A stretch of DNA of 22,991 nt from a virus, in the IMG/VR virus record IMGVR_UViG_3300020204_000392, positions 1 through 22,991 of that record, one strand, 5' to 3'. Numbering within the stretch: the stretch's first letter is position 1; the number at the start of each line of letters is the position of its first letter. A program made the translations under genes and the position numbers. Positions 13,885-22,957 of the stretch are shown in pieces. The notes below the pieces were generated by a model. It saw only the letters and a list, made by a program, of their open reading frames with translations. It did no database searches and was not told the origin of the DNA.

Positions 13885-15435
13885 ATGCCTGACATTGAAG
13901 AAGGAAAACAGGTAGTAACAGTTGGCCGCTCTGAGCCGCTTGCTGCCGGTCAGGCCACAATGGCCAATTCGCTGCCAGTGGTTATTGCCAGCGATCAGAC
14001 GCCCGTTCCCATCCTTGATAACCTGAGCAGCCCTTCGGAGGTGCATGATGACCTCCTGGGCAATCCTCGTGTTCAGACCAGTCTGCAGCTCTGGGATTCG
14101 ACCAACATCCTCGCCATTGACCCTAAGGCTTGGAAGCTAACGGCGGACGACACTGGCACCCCGGATCATTCAACTGTCACCCACTTGCCGTCTGAAAGCG
14201 GCGCACAGTTGCTGATCAATACCAACGCTCCCAACGGCACCATTGCTCAAATGCAAAGCCGTCTGGTGTTCCCGTACCAGACTGGCCGCATCACTGACGT
14301 GAGCTTTGGCGTCAGCATGCTGAAAGACACCAACGCCACCATCGAAATGGGCATTTTCGATGGCAAGAACGGCTACATCATTCGCATTGTTGGCAATAGT
14401 TTGTTCTTCGTTCGCCGGACAAATTCTGGCGAAAGTCCGCAGAATCATGGAGCCCCTGTGGGCTCCACTGATTTCACCATTAGCAATAGCGCAAGCCTAT
14501 ATAACGGCCATCGTTATCGCCTGCTGCCTTCCGATCCGTCCGTGATGGAAGAAATTGTGCCGCGTGCATTTTTTAATGGTGACAAGCTGGATGGCACTGC
14601 TCCGAGCGTACATAGCTTGAGCCTTGCGAATGTGACGATGTATCGCATTCAAATGGGCTGGTATGGCGGTTCGGCTTGCAAACTGCAAGCCTTTGTCCCT
14701 GTCGACACCAACTTGCCTGCTGGTGCAACGGCTAAAAACTCCCGTTGGGTGACCATTCACCAGCTCAACACTTGCGACCGCATCCCGTTCCCAAGCCTGG
14801 GCAATCCCAACCTGCCTCTGACGTTTAAGGTGACGAAAGATGGCAGCCTGCCGCAAGCTGTCTATCTGAAGATTTATGGCACCAAGGCTGAGATTGACGG
14901 TGGCGATGCAAGCAAATATGACATTTTCTCTCAGGCATCCACTCCCGCAACTGTCAATCCTGGCGTGCAGCGCCCGCTGCTGACCATCCGTTGCAAGGAA
15001 AACATCACCAATGCGGACGGCAATAGCAAGCTGAATATTATGCGAGTGGTGCCCCTGATGCTGAATTTCTCTGCATCGCATCGTGCCAAATTCAGCCTGA
15101 TCAAGAACCCCGCAACGCTGGTGGTAAGCGGCAGCAGTATTGATCCCTCGACTAACACCACTGCATTCACGTCCACGGCCCAATTGTCGGCCATGGAATA
15201 CAACACTGCAGCCACTGGTATTACAGGTGGTAGCACTGTTGCTACGTTCTTTGCTGGCGATGATGATGGTCAGAACATTGTCCTGAGTGAAGTGTTCCGC
15301 TACAACCGCGAATTTCTCACTCGTCCGATTTCCAACAGCGGCGGCACATCTGGCGACATCCTTACATTGGTTGCTGAAAGCATTGCTGACAGCGGCAACA
15401 CTGTTACCGGCTCGCTCACTTGGGGCGAGCGCTGA
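13885..15435 (+). CDS. Structural fibre-region protein, paralog 1
   Basis: This 516-residue protein starts with a linker-like segment containing SLPVVIASDQTPVPI (residues about 29-43), a motif common in phage virion proteins. Its core (residues about 50-345) shares a series of ordered blocks with the next gene: DLLGNPR (about 56), YQTGR (about 131), FNGDKLDGT (about 230), GWYG (about 259), RWV.IH (about 287) and a C-terminal IDGG (about 337). The core is probably a beta-sandwich of the jelly-roll/concanavalin type. The last 170 residues differ from the paralog and are Thr/Ser-rich. Likely a tail tip or fibre subunit. The gene follows the previous stop by 6 bases. I do not recognise a named family with certainty. 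Confidence 0.75.
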   Translation: MPDIEEGKQVVTVGRSEPLAAGQATMANSLPVVIASDQTPVPILDNLSSPSEVHDDLLGNPRVQTSLQLWDSTNILAIDPKAWKLTADDTGTPDHSTVTHLPSESGAQLLINTNAPNGTIAQMQSRLVFPYQTGRITDVSFGVSMLKDTNATIEMGIFDGKNGYIIRIVGNSLFFVRRTNSGESPQNHGAPVGSTDFTISNSASLYNGHRYRLLPSDPSVMEEIVPRAFFNGDKLDGTAPSVHSLSLANVTMYRIQMGWYGGSACKLQAFVPVDTNLPAGATAKNSRWVTIHQLNTCDRIPFPSLGNPNLPLTFKVTKDGSLPQAVYLKIYGTKAEIDGGDASKYDIFSQASTPATVNPGVQRPLLTIRCKENITNADGNSKLNIMRVVPLMLNFSASHRAKFSLIKNPATLVVSGSSIDPSTNTTAFTSTAQLSAMEYNTAATGITGGSTVATFFAGDDDGQNIVLSEVFRYNREFLTRPISNSGGTSGDILTLVAESIADSGNTVTGSLTWGER

Positions 15436-15443
15436 GTTAAACC

Positions 15444-17531
15444 ATGGCATATTATCAGCTTCCCCATGAAGTTGGGCAGAAACGGTATGTTGTAGCCAGT
15501 GGGGCTAATGCTGGCACTGTTTTACAGGAAGCTGGCCCTTTCCCTACTGGCCGCCAACCGCGTGCAAGTGGCATTCCGATTGTGCTGCCGCGTTTTAACG
15601 CAACGCTGCCAGTTGTCATTCACCAAGAAAAGCCAACAGAGATTCGCACTGATCTTCTTGGCAATCCACGGGCTGAGTACACACTCAGCCTTTTCAATTA
15701 CACTGATGACTACGCATTTCGCGACGACATTTACGTTGCCGAAGTGCAGGGTCTGAATGAAATTGGAGAGAATGATAATGAAAGTGCCAAGTGGGCTCAG
15801 CTCCAAAATGTCGGAATCAACTACTCCCCCCTGCCCACTGGATACATCACACATGATCCAGCCAGGCAAGCCGTCAAGATCGAGCTTGCCAAAGCAGAAG
15901 GCGGTTTTCAGCGAGTGCGTATCAGCACACGAAAGCGATTTCGTTATCAAACCGGACGTGTCGTTCGCGCTTCAGTTTGCCTTCAGATGAGCCAGGCAAA
16001 TCTGCCTGCCTGTGAAAAGACATGGGGTATTGGTGATTCGCTTGATGGTTTCTTCTTCAATATCAAAGCAGGTGGTGATGGGGATGATTTTCGCCTCATC
16101 CATCGCCGCTCTTCTGGTGATGGCCTGCCGAAGGAAATTGTTGTGCCTCGCAGTGCCTTCAACGGTGACAAGTTAGATGGTACTGGATCGAGCAATGCAG
16201 TGCTTGATCTGACTAAGAACTGTATGTACTTGGTTGAGTGGGGCTGGTATGGCGCCAGTTCTGCTCGCTTCTATGCCTTTGTCGTGGACGAGGCAACGGA
16301 TATTCCTGACACGATCAGGGGCATTCCGCGTGGTCGTTGGGTGTTGATGCATGAAATGCTCATCCCCGATTCATTGTCCACCCCCAGCTTGGGCACACCT
16401 GTGCTGCCCTTCACCATTGAAATTACAAACAATGGCTATCTGGTGGAGCCCCAGTTCATCGTCAAGTATGGACTGAGCCTACAGATTGACGGAGGGGAAA
16501 GCGAAAAGGCTGAGATTTATGGAGCCGATGTGTCCGCTGGTCGGGACATTGGCCCTGTGCTGGGCGGCAACCAAGCCGCCCACTACTTCCCGTTGTTTGC
16601 TATTCGGGCCAAGGACTTTGCTCCTGGCGGACTGATCAACAGCTTGCAGGGTCTGCCCAAAACTCTTGACTTACTGAGCAATTATGCGACGGAGCTGGTT
16701 GTGCTTCGCGATCCTGTGTTTAGCAACATGGACGAGGCTGCGGGCCACTTCAATGGCACGCTACCGGAGGATGCTGATGGAGAATATGGGCTTGGAGAAG
16801 CGTTGCTGCAGGGCTATGACAATGATGGCGTGAGCATTATTCAGCTCACAACAGAGCAGCCTGACGTGTTGCCGTTGGCTGTCGAGGACGTTTATACGCT
16901 CACTGACATGGGCACCCTGGAAGGCAATTTCCTGATCAAGAAAGTAGTGGAAGGCAAAAAGCTTACCACTCTCTACATTGCTCCAAACAAAAGTGAGCAC
17001 ATTCAGCTCACTTCCATTTACGACTTGGTGCGTGAATCAATCACCACTGAATACGACAGCAAGTTTGACTTCCCGCCCAGCAACGAGAACATCAAAATCA
17101 CCAACATCAGCGGTGGTGGCGTGCTGACGCTGGAACGGCGTCATACATTTGAAGTGGGATTCCGATTTGTTATTGGCACTACCACTTACTATGTGCGCAC
17201 TGTTCCTGACGAATTTTCTCTCACATTGTCCACCTCGCGTGGAGGAGCTCTTTACAACAACTACAGCGCTGATGGCATCACCGCCGGCACGTTTGGCACT
17301 GGTTATTACGACTTGGTGATTACCAATGCAGTGGCGACAAGAGCTCGTCCAATTAGCCAGGGCATTGTGGTTTTTGCTGTGCGTCGCGTTGCCGATGGTC
17401 AACTAACTGGCACATTGACAGAGCAAAATGCACAATGGATGAGGGCATATAATTGCTCAACCACTAACACGTATAATGTGGTTAGCCCTGCCCCCGAAGT
17501 GAGGGCGTTCCTCAATTACGGGCTGCGATAA
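15444..17531 (+). CDS. Structural fibre-region protein, paralog 2 (long form)
   Basis: This 695-residue protein is a diverged tandem paralog of the upstream gene. Shared blocks in the same order are DLLGNPR (about 70), YQTGR (about 168), FNGDKLDGTG (about 239), WGWYGA (about 266), RWVLMH (about 298), LGTPVLPF (about 312) and QIDGGE (about 347). It has its own N-terminus and a C-terminal extension of about 180 residues. Part of the extension (about 540-615) is a beta module containing NIKITNISGGGVLTL and TTYYVRTVPDEFSLTLS, similar in layout to fibre modules elsewhere in the window. Probably a virion protein of the fibre or tip complex. ATG 15444 lies 8 bases after the previous stop with a weak ribosome binding site; the next gene starts directly at the stop (TAAATG). 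Confidence 0.75.
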   Translation: MAYYQLPHEVGQKRYVVASGANAGTVLQEAGPFPTGRQPRASGIPIVLPRFNATLPVVIHQEKPTEIRTDLLGNPRAEYTLSLFNYTDDYAFRDDIYVAEVQGLNEIGENDNESAKWAQLQNVGINYSPLPTGYITHDPARQAVKIELAKAEGGFQRVRISTRKRFRYQTGRVVRASVCLQMSQANLPACEKTWGIGDSLDGFFFNIKAGGDGDDFRLIHRRSSGDGLPKEIVVPRSAFNGDKLDGTGSSNAVLDLTKNCMYLVEWGWYGASSARFYAFVVDEATDIPDTIRGIPRGRWVLMHEMLIPDSLSTPSLGTPVLPFTIEITNNGYLVEPQFIVKYGLSLQIDGGESEKAEIYGADVSAGRDIGPVLGGNQAAHYFPLFAIRAKDFAPGGLINSLQGLPKTLDLLSNYATELVVLRDPVFSNMDEAAGHFNGTLPEDADGEYGLGEALLQGYDNDGVSIIQLTTEQPDVLPLAVEDVYTLTDMGTLEGNFLIKKVVEGKKLTTLYIAPNKSEHIQLTSIYDLVRESITTEYDSKFDFPPSNENIKITNISGGGVLTLERRHTFEVGFRFVIGTTTYYVRTVPDEFSLTLSTSRGGALYNNYSADGITAGTFGTGYYDLVITNAVATRARPISQGIVVFAVRRVADGQLTGTLTEQNAQWMRAYNCSTTNTYNVVSPAPEVRAFLNYGLR

Positions 17532-18353
17532 ATGACAGTAGGAAGTTCAATCGTCAACTTGACGGCAAGCGGCCTGCCGACAGAGCAGGCTGATCAGGCC
17601 TTTGCCTTCTGTTTAGGCACGCAGATTCTGCAAAACCCGGCATCTTCGCCGAGGGTGGGCAAGCTGTCATTTAAGACCAGCCCCAGTCTTTTTGATGTGC
17701 CTGTTAGTGGCAACACAGTAGGCACCACTGCCATCGGCCTTGCCACTTCTACCAACATCTCTACGGTATCGGTGTGGTCGTCTGCTGCTGAAATCCGCGA
17801 CAATGGGCAAACATACGGTATTTATGCCGTGAGCTTCGCTGAGGACGTAAGCACTGGCGGCAAGGTGAACGTGTGCGCCGCTGGGCAGTCGATTGCGACA
17901 GTGTGCAAAGCTCGCGCAGCGAGCGGCATTGATCTTGGTAACAATACTTTCACGTCCACTTCGCATGGTTATGCGGCGGGCGATGCAGTGGCAATTGTCA
18001 GCGGCACCATTCCCACCCCCCTGGCCACTGGCATCACTTATTACGTTATTCCATCTGGTAATAACAATTTTCTCCTCGCATCGTCTCGTGCTGAAGCCCT
18101 GGCTGGAGTTGGTAGTGCCATTGATCTAACCGTGGATCCGGGTGGTATCACTTACTTGGAAAGTGATGATGTATTTGACATCACTCGTTCCGGTCTCACT
18201 GGTGTTGTGAAAGTGAGCAGGAATGATGCAATCATTCACACGTATAGCGGCACTACTACTAGCACATTGCGGCCATTCTTTTGGACGAGGGAGAGCAGCA
18301 ATAGCGCTACAATTCCAGTATTCAAGGCGATCAAAGTCAGCGGGGCTTCCTAA
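17532..18353 (+). CDS. Beta-rich fibre-associated protein with HGY module
   Basis: This 273-residue protein looks like a string of small beta domains. Residues about 1-125 form one unit with two cysteines near its end (NVCAAGQ, TVCKAR). Residues about 130-215 carry HGYAAGDAVAIVSG, ITYYVIPSGNNNFLLASS and a final VDPGGITYL, a recurring phage fibre module. Residues about 215-273 form a last sandwich with VKVSRNDAIIHTY. It is probably part of the tail fibre network, perhaps a connector between paralog 2 and the long fibre. The ATG follows the previous TAA with no gap, so reinitiation by the same ribosome is likely. No enzyme motif was seen. Confidence 0.7.
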   Translation: MTVGSSIVNLTASGLPTEQADQAFAFCLGTQILQNPASSPRVGKLSFKTSPSLFDVPVSGNTVGTTAIGLATSTNISTVSVWSSAAEIRDNGQTYGIYAVSFAEDVSTGGKVNVCAAGQSIATVCKARAASGIDLGNNTFTSTSHGYAAGDAVAIVSGTIPTPLATGITYYVIPSGNNNFLLASSRAEALAGVGSAIDLTVDPGGITYLESDDVFDITRSGLTGVVKVSRNDAIIHTYSGTTTSTLRPFFWTRESSNSATIPVFKAIKVSGAS

Positions 18354-18356
18354 TCC

Positions 18357-20423
18357 ATGGCACAAAGCAAGCTAATTACGGATCTTGTTGCGCTTATAAC
18401 GCCTAACAATGATGATATTTTCATCGTTGTCGATAATACAACCAACCCCTCGCTGTCGGTTACTAAAAAGATCAGCTATGCGAATCTGAAGGAAAGCCTT
18501 CAGGACATGATCAATTTGTTCGTGTCTGGTGGCACGGGCGTTAATGCAAGCTATAGCGATAGTGGTAATACGATTACGCTGAGCGTTGTTGCTGATACAA
18601 CTACTCAGCGCATTATTTTTAGTTCTGGCGGTACTACTGTCGGCACCCGGCGTCAGCTTAATGCTATTCCTGGTGCGAATATTACATTTACCGCTGTTGA
18701 TAATCCCAGCGACAACCGCGTCGACTGGACGATTCAAACCACGGCGGTGTCAACGGCCACCAGTCTGGCAGCAAGCGGCACCACGTTTAACGTGCTGTCA
18801 AGCGTAGATACGCTCGGCGATGGCACTCAAGCCTTGCGTGTTCGGACGCTGAAGGCTGGTAGCTCTAAGGCAGTATTGGCGTTTAGTGATGCAAACAATG
18901 CCATCACGTTTGATGTTGATCCGTCACAGATCGGTATCAACGATCTATCTATCACATCGCCCCTCGCATTGGCCCAGGGCGGCACGGCCTCTACGACGGC
19001 TTCTGGAGCCCGTGCAAGCCTTGGTGCAGCCAAGGCGGGCGTCAATAGTGACATCACTGCTCTCAGTGGCCTTACAACGCCTCTGTCGATTGGACAGGGC
19101 GGCACCAATGCCTCCACGGCTCAGCTCGCTCTACGCAACCTGCAGGGCCTGAAGTATCTGGAGAACGTGGCCACAGTCGGCGAAAGCTTGATTGTGAACA
19201 GCGCTGCTCTGGTAAGCAACGAATACCGGGCTGAACTGAAAGGCGTCAAGGCTGGCACGAACAAGGTACAAGTGACCACGGTCAGCAATGACGTGTCTAT
19301 TGATGTAAATGCAGATAATGTGCTTAATGCCGCATCGGCCGATGTTAACTTTAATAGCTATAAATTAACAAACGTTGGAGCACCAGTTGCATCCACTGAT
19401 GTAGCAACAAAAGGCTACACCGATGGCGTTGCGCAGGGCTTGACAATCAAGGAATCTGTACTGGTTGCGACCACTACTAATATTCCCGGAACTTATGTAG
19501 CGAGCGGCAAGACACTTACGATCACCGCCACTGGCACGCCGACCATTGATGATATTCAAATTACCGTTAGCGGTGCGCGAGTGCTATTTAAAGATCAATC
19601 AACTGGATCTGAAAATGGTATTTATGCTCTGACGGCAAGTGGCACTGCAAGTGGTGGCGCCGTATTTACACGCGCCACAGACTCTGACATTAGTGCTGAA
19701 GTAAGGGCTGGAAGTTTCTGTTTTGTAGCAAGTGGCACAACTAATGCTGGCAAACAATTTGTGCAGTTGGTGCAAAATCCAACGCTGGATTCCACTGCAT
19801 TGTCTTATACAACGCTTGTTGATACCACCATTGCTAATAATTCAATTACAAATGCCAAGCTGGCGGAGATGTCTGGTCTGCGCATCAAAGGCACAGTTGT
19901 CAGCGGAAATGCACAGGATCTAACCGCTGATCAAGTTATAAACGTTATTAATAGCGGTGGTACTGCTCAGCTTGATGCAGCGAGAGTGCAGCTTTCTGGT
20001 CATGCAACATTGACGGGGGCCACCTTTAGCGGACCAATTTCGGTTCCTTCTTCATCAACAATCAGTGGATATGCAAAGTTTGATGCGACGCAAACATTTA
20101 CGAAGGCTCAGCGAGGCGCAATCGTTAGTCTTGCGGGCAGTGGCGTTGTCACGCCTGATTTTAGTTTGAGCAACAATTTTGAGTTGACGCTTTCAGCAAC
20201 CACTACATTGGCATTTCCCTCGAATGTCAGCAGTGGCCAAAGCGGAGCTGTTCGTTTCGTACAAAACGGCACGTATACAGTAAGCTATAGCGGAGCAGGA
20301 TGGGATTTCCCTGGTGGCACCGCACCAACTAACACGACCACGAGTGGAGCTGCTGATTTACTTGTTTATTACGCGCATAGCAATAGTGGAATCACGGCTC
20401 AATTGCTGACTAACATCAGTTAA
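18357..20423 (+). CDS. Long tail fibre protein with QGGT repeats
   Basis: This 688-residue tail fibre protein has an N-terminal segment (1-50), KLITDLVALITPNNDDIFIV, of the kind used to attach fibres. It is followed by a Thr/Ser-rich beta part. Two copies of the widespread fibre repeat occur: PLALAQGGTASTTASGARAS (about residue 200) and PLSIGQGGTNASTAQLALRN (about residue 242), joined by AGVNSDITALSGLTT. A KLTNVGAPVASTDVATKGYT block (about 336), typical of trimeric shafts, comes next, then a domain (about 395-490) with ARVLFKDQSTGSENGIYAL and FTRATDSD. A C-terminal domain (about 575-688) ends in AADLLVYYAHSNSGITAQLL. No chaperone or peptidase tail was recognised. The gap to the previous gene is 3 bases; a 27-base gap follows. 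Confidence 0.9.
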   Translation: MAQSKLITDLVALITPNNDDIFIVVDNTTNPSLSVTKKISYANLKESLQDMINLFVSGGTGVNASYSDSGNTITLSVVADTTTQRIIFSSGGTTVGTRRQLNAIPGANITFTAVDNPSDNRVDWTIQTTAVSTATSLAASGTTFNVLSSVDTLGDGTQALRVRTLKAGSSKAVLAFSDANNAITFDVDPSQIGINDLSITSPLALAQGGTASTTASGARASLGAAKAGVNSDITALSGLTTPLSIGQGGTNASTAQLALRNLQGLKYLENVATVGESLIVNSAALVSNEYRAELKGVKAGTNKVQVTTVSNDVSIDVNADNVLNAASADVNFNSYKLTNVGAPVASTDVATKGYTDGVAQGLTIKESVLVATTTNIPGTYVASGKTLTITATGTPTIDDIQITVSGARVLFKDQSTGSENGIYALTASGTASGGAVFTRATDSDISAEVRAGSFCFVASGTTNAGKQFVQLVQNPTLDSTALSYTTLVDTTIANNSITNAKLAEMSGLRIKGTVVSGNAQDLTADQVINVINSGGTAQLDAARVQLSGHATLTGATFSGPISVPSSSTISGYAKFDATQTFTKAQRGAIVSLAGSGVVTPDFSLSNNFELTLSATTTLAFPSNVSSGQSGAVRFVQNGTYTVSYSGAGWDFPGGTAPTNTTTSGAADLLVYYAHSNSGITAQLLTNIS

Positions 20424-20450
20424 GGCATATTTCTGTCCAAAAGAAACATC

Positions 20451-22859
20451 ATGAGCATTCCCGGCGCCGCCCATCCCATGCTGCTTGCCGCAGTTGCAGA
20501 GCAGGCTGCATATAGCATTCCACGTTCGCTCCGTTTCAATAGTAGTGACAGTGCCTACTTGTCCCGCACCCCGGCATCGGCGGGCAACAGGAAGACGTGG
20601 ACGTGGAGCGGGTGGGTGAAAATCGCCTCATTCACTAGGACTCATTTCTTTTTTGGTGCGTCTAATACATTTGCTGCATTTAACGGTGGCGAATCAATTT
20701 CAGACTGCGAAATTTACTTTAACCTCAGAGGCGGAGGCACAAACTACTTTTCATCATTTGCGCCAAAACTGCGAGACCCATCTGCTTGGTATCATTTTGT
20801 CTTTGCTATAGATACAACTCAGTCGACCGCAAGCAACAGGCTCAAGGTTTACATAAATGGGGTGCAGATAACTGCCGCTGGAAGCACCGGTCAATCATTT
20901 CCGCCTCAAAACGATGATCTTGCTGTTAATGACACAATCTCGCATTTAATTTGCGGACAGTATTATTTCGACGGCTACCTAGCCGATATCTGGTTCCTGG
21001 ATGGGTTGACACCTACCACGGCGGTGGTGAATGGCGTCACTCGGTTAACGCAACTGGGCGAGTTTGACACCAACGGAATCTGGCAGCCAAAGGCGTGGGA
21101 TGGCGCAGCACTGACGGGCAACTCCTTCCACCTTGACTTTGCCGACAACAGTGCAGCAACTGCCGCCACACTAGGGAAGGACACTTCGGGGCTGGGGAAC
21201 AACTGGACGCCGAACAACCTTTCGGTCACGGCAGGTGCAGGAAACGACAGCTTGGTAGACTCCCCCTCTAGTCCGGCGGGTCAAACAGATTCCGGCGCGG
21301 GTGGAACTGTGGTGGGGAATTATTGCACATTGAATCCGCTGAACACTGGAGCAACATCACTTGCCAACGGAAACCTTGAAGTTACAACACCTTCCACTGG
21401 CTACGGCTTAACTTATTCAACAATCGCCGTATCTTCCGGAAAATGGTACTGGGAGGTATTTGCCTCAGCAATAACAGGTAATGCTGAAATCGGAATCTCA
21501 AAAGCAGGAGCAACGCTCACGAATGCTGTCGGCATGTATGTAGGTGGTTATTCGTATGTAAGCGGTCAATTCAAAGGCAACAATAATTCCTATACCTCAT
21601 ACGGTGCCTCGTACACAACTAATGACATTATTGGCGTTGCTTTAGACCTTGATGCTGGAACGCTTGTTTTCTATAAGAATGGCGTTTCACAAGGGACTGC
21701 ATTTAGCTCGTTAAGCGGAGAGTTTTTCCCTGCTGTTTCTGACTCCAGCAATAGCGGTGGAAGTACGCTCGTTGCCAACTTCGGCGCTCGGGCGTTTAGT
21801 TATACAGCACCATCGGGCTTCAAAGCCTTATGCACCGCCAACCTGCCGACGCCGACGATTGCCAAAGGTTCGGACTACTTTGACGCAGTGCTATACACAG
21901 GCAATGGCTCAACGCAGACGATTAGTGGGCTGAACTTCTCGCCTGATTGGGTGTGGATTAAAGGGCGCTCTTTAACTTCTAACAATCGACTTTATGACCA
22001 GATTCGCGGTGCTACCAAATCCATTTATAGCGATCTGACAGATGCAGAGGGAACTGAGTCCACGGGTCTAACTGCTTTTACCTCTGATGGATTTAGCTTG
22101 GGCAGCCAAGCGGGTCACAACCAAAATACCTCAACCTACGTCGCCTGGTGCTGGGACGGCGGTTCTTCTACCGTATCCAACACACAAGGCAGCATCACTT
22201 CTCAGGTGAGGGCTAATGCTAGTGCGGGGTTCTCCGTTGTTACTTGGAGTTCAACAACAACTGTGTCCCATACATTTGGGCACGGATTGGGTGTTGCTCC
22301 CGCCTTTGTAATAGTCAAACGTCGCAGCAGTTCAGGTGTTTGGCGCATCGGACATACCAGCCTTGGTTGGACTAGGGCACTTCAATTTGATACTGGCGCA
22401 CAATTAGCTGCTGATGGTGCTTATTGGAATAACACTGCCCCAACAAGCACGGTTGTGTATATTGGCGATACGGGGCAACTTGGAGCTGATAATGTCGCCT
22501 ACTGCTTTGCCCCAGTAGACGGGTACTCTTCTTTTGGCAGCTACACCGGCAACGGCAGCGCAGATGGGCCGTTTGTTTATACCGGGTTTAGGCCAAGGTG
22601 GATCGTGCTCAAGAGAGCCGTTGGACCGATTGCCGACTGGGTAATTCATGACACTGCTCGCTCTGATTACAACGTATCAACTAAGCGCCTATACGCTAAT
22701 AGTTCCGACGCAGAAGTTAGCGACTCGACAATGCAGATTGATTGCTTGAGTAATGGATTTAAAATTCGTAATACAGGTGGAAACGTGAATGGATCTGGTG
22801 ACACCTATATCTACGCCGCCTTCGCTGAATCTCCCTTTGCCTATGCCCGCGCTAGGTGA
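20451..22859 (+). CDS. Large adhesin: LamG + SPRY + three C-terminal repeats
   Basis: This 802-residue protein is the probable receptor-binding adhesin and the last gene before the terminator. Residues about 26-190 form a LamG/concanavalin-like domain (SLRFNSSDSAYLSR, WTWSGWVK, LKVYINGVQI, GYLADIWFLDG). Residues about 318-460 form a SPRY domain (SSGKWYWEVF, IGVALDLDAGTLVFYKNGVS). Residues about 479-802 hold three diverged tandem repeats built around a YTGNGS or GHG start, an F-x-P-x-W/F-V-x-I/V-K strand, an aromatic W-x-I-x-D/H strand and a Y-x-A-x-C/F end. No protease or depolymerase site was seen, so it looks like a binder and not an enzyme. The 27 bases upstream contain only AAAAGAAA as a poor ribosome binding site, and in-frame ATGs occur at 20451 and 20478. 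Confidence 0.85.
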   Translation: MSIPGAAHPMLLAAVAEQAAYSIPRSLRFNSSDSAYLSRTPASAGNRKTWTWSGWVKIASFTRTHFFFGASNTFAAFNGGESISDCEIYFNLRGGGTNYFSSFAPKLRDPSAWYHFVFAIDTTQSTASNRLKVYINGVQITAAGSTGQSFPPQNDDLAVNDTISHLICGQYYFDGYLADIWFLDGLTPTTAVVNGVTRLTQLGEFDTNGIWQPKAWDGAALTGNSFHLDFADNSAATAATLGKDTSGLGNNWTPNNLSVTAGAGNDSLVDSPSSPAGQTDSGAGGTVVGNYCTLNPLNTGATSLANGNLEVTTPSTGYGLTYSTIAVSSGKWYWEVFASAITGNAEIGISKAGATLTNAVGMYVGGYSYVSGQFKGNNNSYTSYGASYTTNDIIGVALDLDAGTLVFYKNGVSQGTAFSSLSGEFFPAVSDSSNSGGSTLVANFGARAFSYTAPSGFKALCTANLPTPTIAKGSDYFDAVLYTGNGSTQTISGLNFSPDWVWIKGRSLTSNNRLYDQIRGATKSIYSDLTDAEGTESTGLTAFTSDGFSLGSQAGHNQNTSTYVAWCWDGGSSTVSNTQGSITSQVRANASAGFSVVTWSSTTTVSHTFGHGLGVAPAFVIVKRRSSSGVWRIGHTSLGWTRALQFDTGAQLAADGAYWNNTAPTSTVVYIGDTGQLGADNVAYCFAPVDGYSSFGSYTGNGSADGPFVYTGFRPRWIVLKRAVGPIADWVIHDTARSDYNVSTKRLYANSSDAEVSDSTMQIDCLSNGFKIRNTGGNVNGSGDTYIYAAFAESPFAYARAR

Positions 22860-22920
22860 GTAGTGAACAAGACTTCTAAGGCAACATAAATACTCATACC
22901 TGAATGGGTTGCACTTTTCA

Positions 22921-22947
22921 GGAGGAGGGTGAAAGTCCCTCCTTTTT
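22921..22947 (+). terminator. Rho-independent terminator closing the tail operon
   Basis: AGGAGGG (22923-22929) and CCCTCCT (22937-22943) form a perfect 7-base-pair stem with a 7-base TGAAAGT loop, followed by a T-run (22943-22947). Two more G-T pairs can extend the stem at 22921-22922. It lies 62 bases after the last stop codon and is the only convincing terminator I noticed in the window. Confidence 0.88.
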
Positions 22948-22949
22948 AG

Positions 22950-22957
22950 TATAAATA
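22950..22957 (+). promoter_or_regulatory. T4-late-type promoter box TATAAATA
   Basis: TATAAATA is the exact T4-type late promoter consensus, placed 2 bases after the terminator T-run, where a promoter for the next unit would be expected. The region is AT-rich, so chance cannot be excluded. The 9-mer ATAAATACT overlaps it (22955-22963) and also occurs at 22886-22894, before the terminator. No other exact copy of the 8-mer was noticed in the window. Confidence 0.35.

Noticed and set aside
14497-15450. A 317-codon open frame on the - strand
   Set aside because: It lies antisense to almost two thirds of the first paralog gene. Its composition is rich in Cys, His and Arg with no domain-like pattern, as expected when a codon-biased gene is read backwards, and no - strand gene flanks it.
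22911-22950. Group II intron-like start (hairpin with a GTGAAAGT loop)
   Set aside because: The GGGTGAAAGTCCC hairpin recalls a loop seen in some group II introns, but there is no clear GUGYG intron boundary or reverse transcriptase in the window, and the T-run makes a terminator the simpler reading.
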